From positions 62,001 to 126,000 of the forward strand of contig JAIRJW010000012.1 of NCBI GenBank assembly GCA_031260455.1: DNA of 64,000 nt, read 5' to 3'. Below the pieces are notes generated by a model. That model searched no databases. It saw nothing but the letters and a program-made list of their open reading frames with translations, and was not told the DNA's origin. Shown piece after piece: positions 63,009 through 64,000 of the stretch. Origin of the DNA: Fluviicola sp. (GTDB lineage: Bacteria; Bacteroidota; Bacteroidia; Flavobacteriales_D; Crocinitomicaceae). A program made the position numbers and the translations under genes. The first letter of the stretch is position 1, and every line of letters starts with the position of its first letter.

Positions 63009-63526
63009 TGTCTGCCGGATACAAAGATATTATCAATGGTTGCGTGAACTGGGAACGACCTGCCCAGGAAAGGCTATATCGCCTTTTCTCAAAGGATTTG
63101 TTCAAAGTTTGCAAGCTGTATGGCTCAGACACACAGGATGCGGAAGATATGCTGCATGATGCATTTATGCACATTTATAAGAATATCGGATCATATAATT
63201 TTACAGGCTCTTTTGAAGGCTGGCTGCACAGGGTAACAGTGAACTGTTGCCTGCAGGCACTCAGAAAACGCAAAAACTTTACACAACTGGCGGAAATTCC
63301 GGTCCTGGATCAGGAAGAATTAGACCTGGAAACAGGTATTTCGTTTGCAAAGGTATTGGAAGAGATCAACTTACTGCCTACAAAGGCCGGATTGGTATTG
63401 AAATTGTATGCGCTGGAAGGCTGGTCGCACTCTGAAATTGCCGAAGAACTCGAAATTTCCGTGGGAACTTCCAAATCCCAGTTAAATTATGCCCGGTCGG
63501 TGTTAAAGCAAAAATTAATTTCCTAA
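63008..63526 (+). CDS. ECF RNA polymerase sigma factor
   Basis: 172 residues starting at GTG 63008 inside TAGTG. Region 2 (RLYRLFSKDLFKVCKLYGSDTQDAEDMLHDAFMHIYKNIGSY) and region 4 (LPTKAGLVLKLYALEGWSHSEIAEELEISVGTSKSQLNYARSVLKQKL) are clear. It redirects RNA polymerase to a small regulon, probably in answer to an envelope signal. The next ATG directly abuts its stop. Confidence 0.93.
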   Translation: MSAGYKDIINGCVNWERPAQERLYRLFSKDLFKVCKLYGSDTQDAEDMLHDAFMHIYKNIGSYNFTGSFEGWLHRVTVNCCLQALRKRKNFTQLAEIPVLDQEELDLETGISFAKVLEEINLLPTKAGLVLKLYALEGWSHSEIAEELEISVGTSKSQLNYARSVLKQKLIS

Positions 63527-64000
63527 ATGAGTCAATCACATTCAAATAATCCAAACAGGGAATTCAAATCCTTTCAGAAATCCTACCAGAACTGGGATGC
63601 CGGTACACCGTCTCCTGATTTATGGGGAGATCTGGAGGCTGATCTGGCTGTTTCCGCTGTTTGGAACCGTTTGGATGAAACGCTGGAATTAAACGGAAGT
63701 TCCGCTGATAAAGTGATGGTTGAGTCATACGAAAACTGGTCTCCGAATGCTTCCGGTAATGGCTGGACGAAACTGGAAGAACAACTTTCACGAGAACGTG
63801 TTTGGAACCGGTTGAATGTAAGTTTGAACGATCCGGTTACAACCCGCATGCCGTGGTTGAAAATGGCTGCTGCTTCCGTTCTGTTTGTTTTCCTTTCTTT
63901 TTATACGGATTATGTCATAGAATCCGACAGTTATCAGCCGCAGGCAGTTTCCGGAACGAGTGGATCTGAGCAAATGTCTTCAAATGCTTTAAATAACCGC
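63527..64000 (+). CDS. Anti-sigma-factor-like membrane protein (3' end outside window)
   Basis: The frame from ATG 63527 is open to the window edge, 158 codons so far. The cytoplasmic part contains two copies of a Trp-rich motif: SYQNW...W...VWNRL at residues 19-49 and SYENW...W...VWNRL at 67-96. One membrane helix follows (PWLKMAAASVLFVFLSFY, about 109-126), then a periplasmic part. Position directly after an ECF sigma gene and this topology suggest an anti-sigma factor, though no zinc-binding HxxxCxxC motif is present. Confidence 0.7.
   Translation, partial: MSQSHSNNPNREFKSFQKSYQNWDAGTPSPDLWGDLEADLAVSAVWNRLDETLELNGSSADKVMVESYENWSPNASGNGWTKLEEQLSRERVWNRLNVSLNDPVTTRMPWLKMAAASVLFVFLSFYTDYVIESDSYQPQAVSGTSGSEQMSSNALNNR

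Noticed and set aside
1..64000. tRNA, rRNA, CRISPR arrays and insertion sequences
   Set aside because: Looked for in all gaps over 100 bases; no cloverleaf-like stretch, regular repeat array, transposase or terminal inverted repeats were found by eye.

Overview
The window reads as chromosomal DNA from a Bacteroidota bacterium, most likely of the order Flavobacteriales. The signs are a Bacteroidota-type -7 promoter box (TAnnTTTG) in front of at least 14 genes, almost no Shine-Dalgarno sequences, a type IX secretion C-terminal sorting domain, a dialkylresorcinol (flexirubin-type) pigment cluster, a SusC-independent TonB receptor and a three-gene succinate dehydrogenase. Genus is inference only. 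I saw no rRNA, tRNA, CRISPR array or insertion sequence.

Bases 1-6800 are accessory DNA, visibly more A/T-rich than the rest. A type I restriction-modification operon runs off the left edge: rhuM (5' end missing), a 33-codon leftover copy of the hsdS start, dinD, hsdS, a PrrC-like anticodon nuclease/ATPase, and hsdM. hsdR is not in the window. The hsdS start is present twice, once on each side of dinD. Next comes a 131-bp imperfect inverted repeat that looks like an integron attC recombination site, then a lipoprotein gene ending 18 bases before a second attC-like half-site, so this gene looks like an integron-type cassette.

Bases 7030-16342 hold a dialkylresorcinol/flexirubin-type locus: a divergent glycosyltransferase-DUF2062 gene, then darA, darB, a small unknown gene, a BtrH-like acyltransferase, a two-gene ABC exporter, an acyl carrier protein, an active ketosynthase and a partner ketosynthase without the catalytic Cys. 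A membrane fatty-acid hydroxylase-like gene converges on it.

Bases 17164-46000 are mostly housekeeping: hemA-hemC-hemD; a biotin-dependent acyl-CoA carboxylase beta subunit; recJ; a same-strand group tatA (56 codons), gatA, an mltD-like lytic transglycosylase, two glycosyltransferases and a UbiA-like membrane protein; pgk; gatC; a PlsC-type acyltransferase; trpS; ppk1; a TPR sensor-kinase-like protein with altered catalytic residues; an outer-membrane barrel; aspS; an NlpE-like lipoprotein; a decayed alcohol dehydrogenase/quinone oxidoreductase; a universal stress protein; and an operon of M42 peptidase, EEP nuclease, RDD protein and rsmI.

Bases 47600-64000 hold a T9SS-exported PKD protein, a TonB-dependent receptor, a SCO protein, a sugar MFS transporter, sdhC-sdhA-sdhB, a strong bidirectional terminator, the minus-strand group sufS-sufE-sufT-like-fabF, and a lipoprotein/ECF sigma/anti-sigma-like operon running off the right edge.
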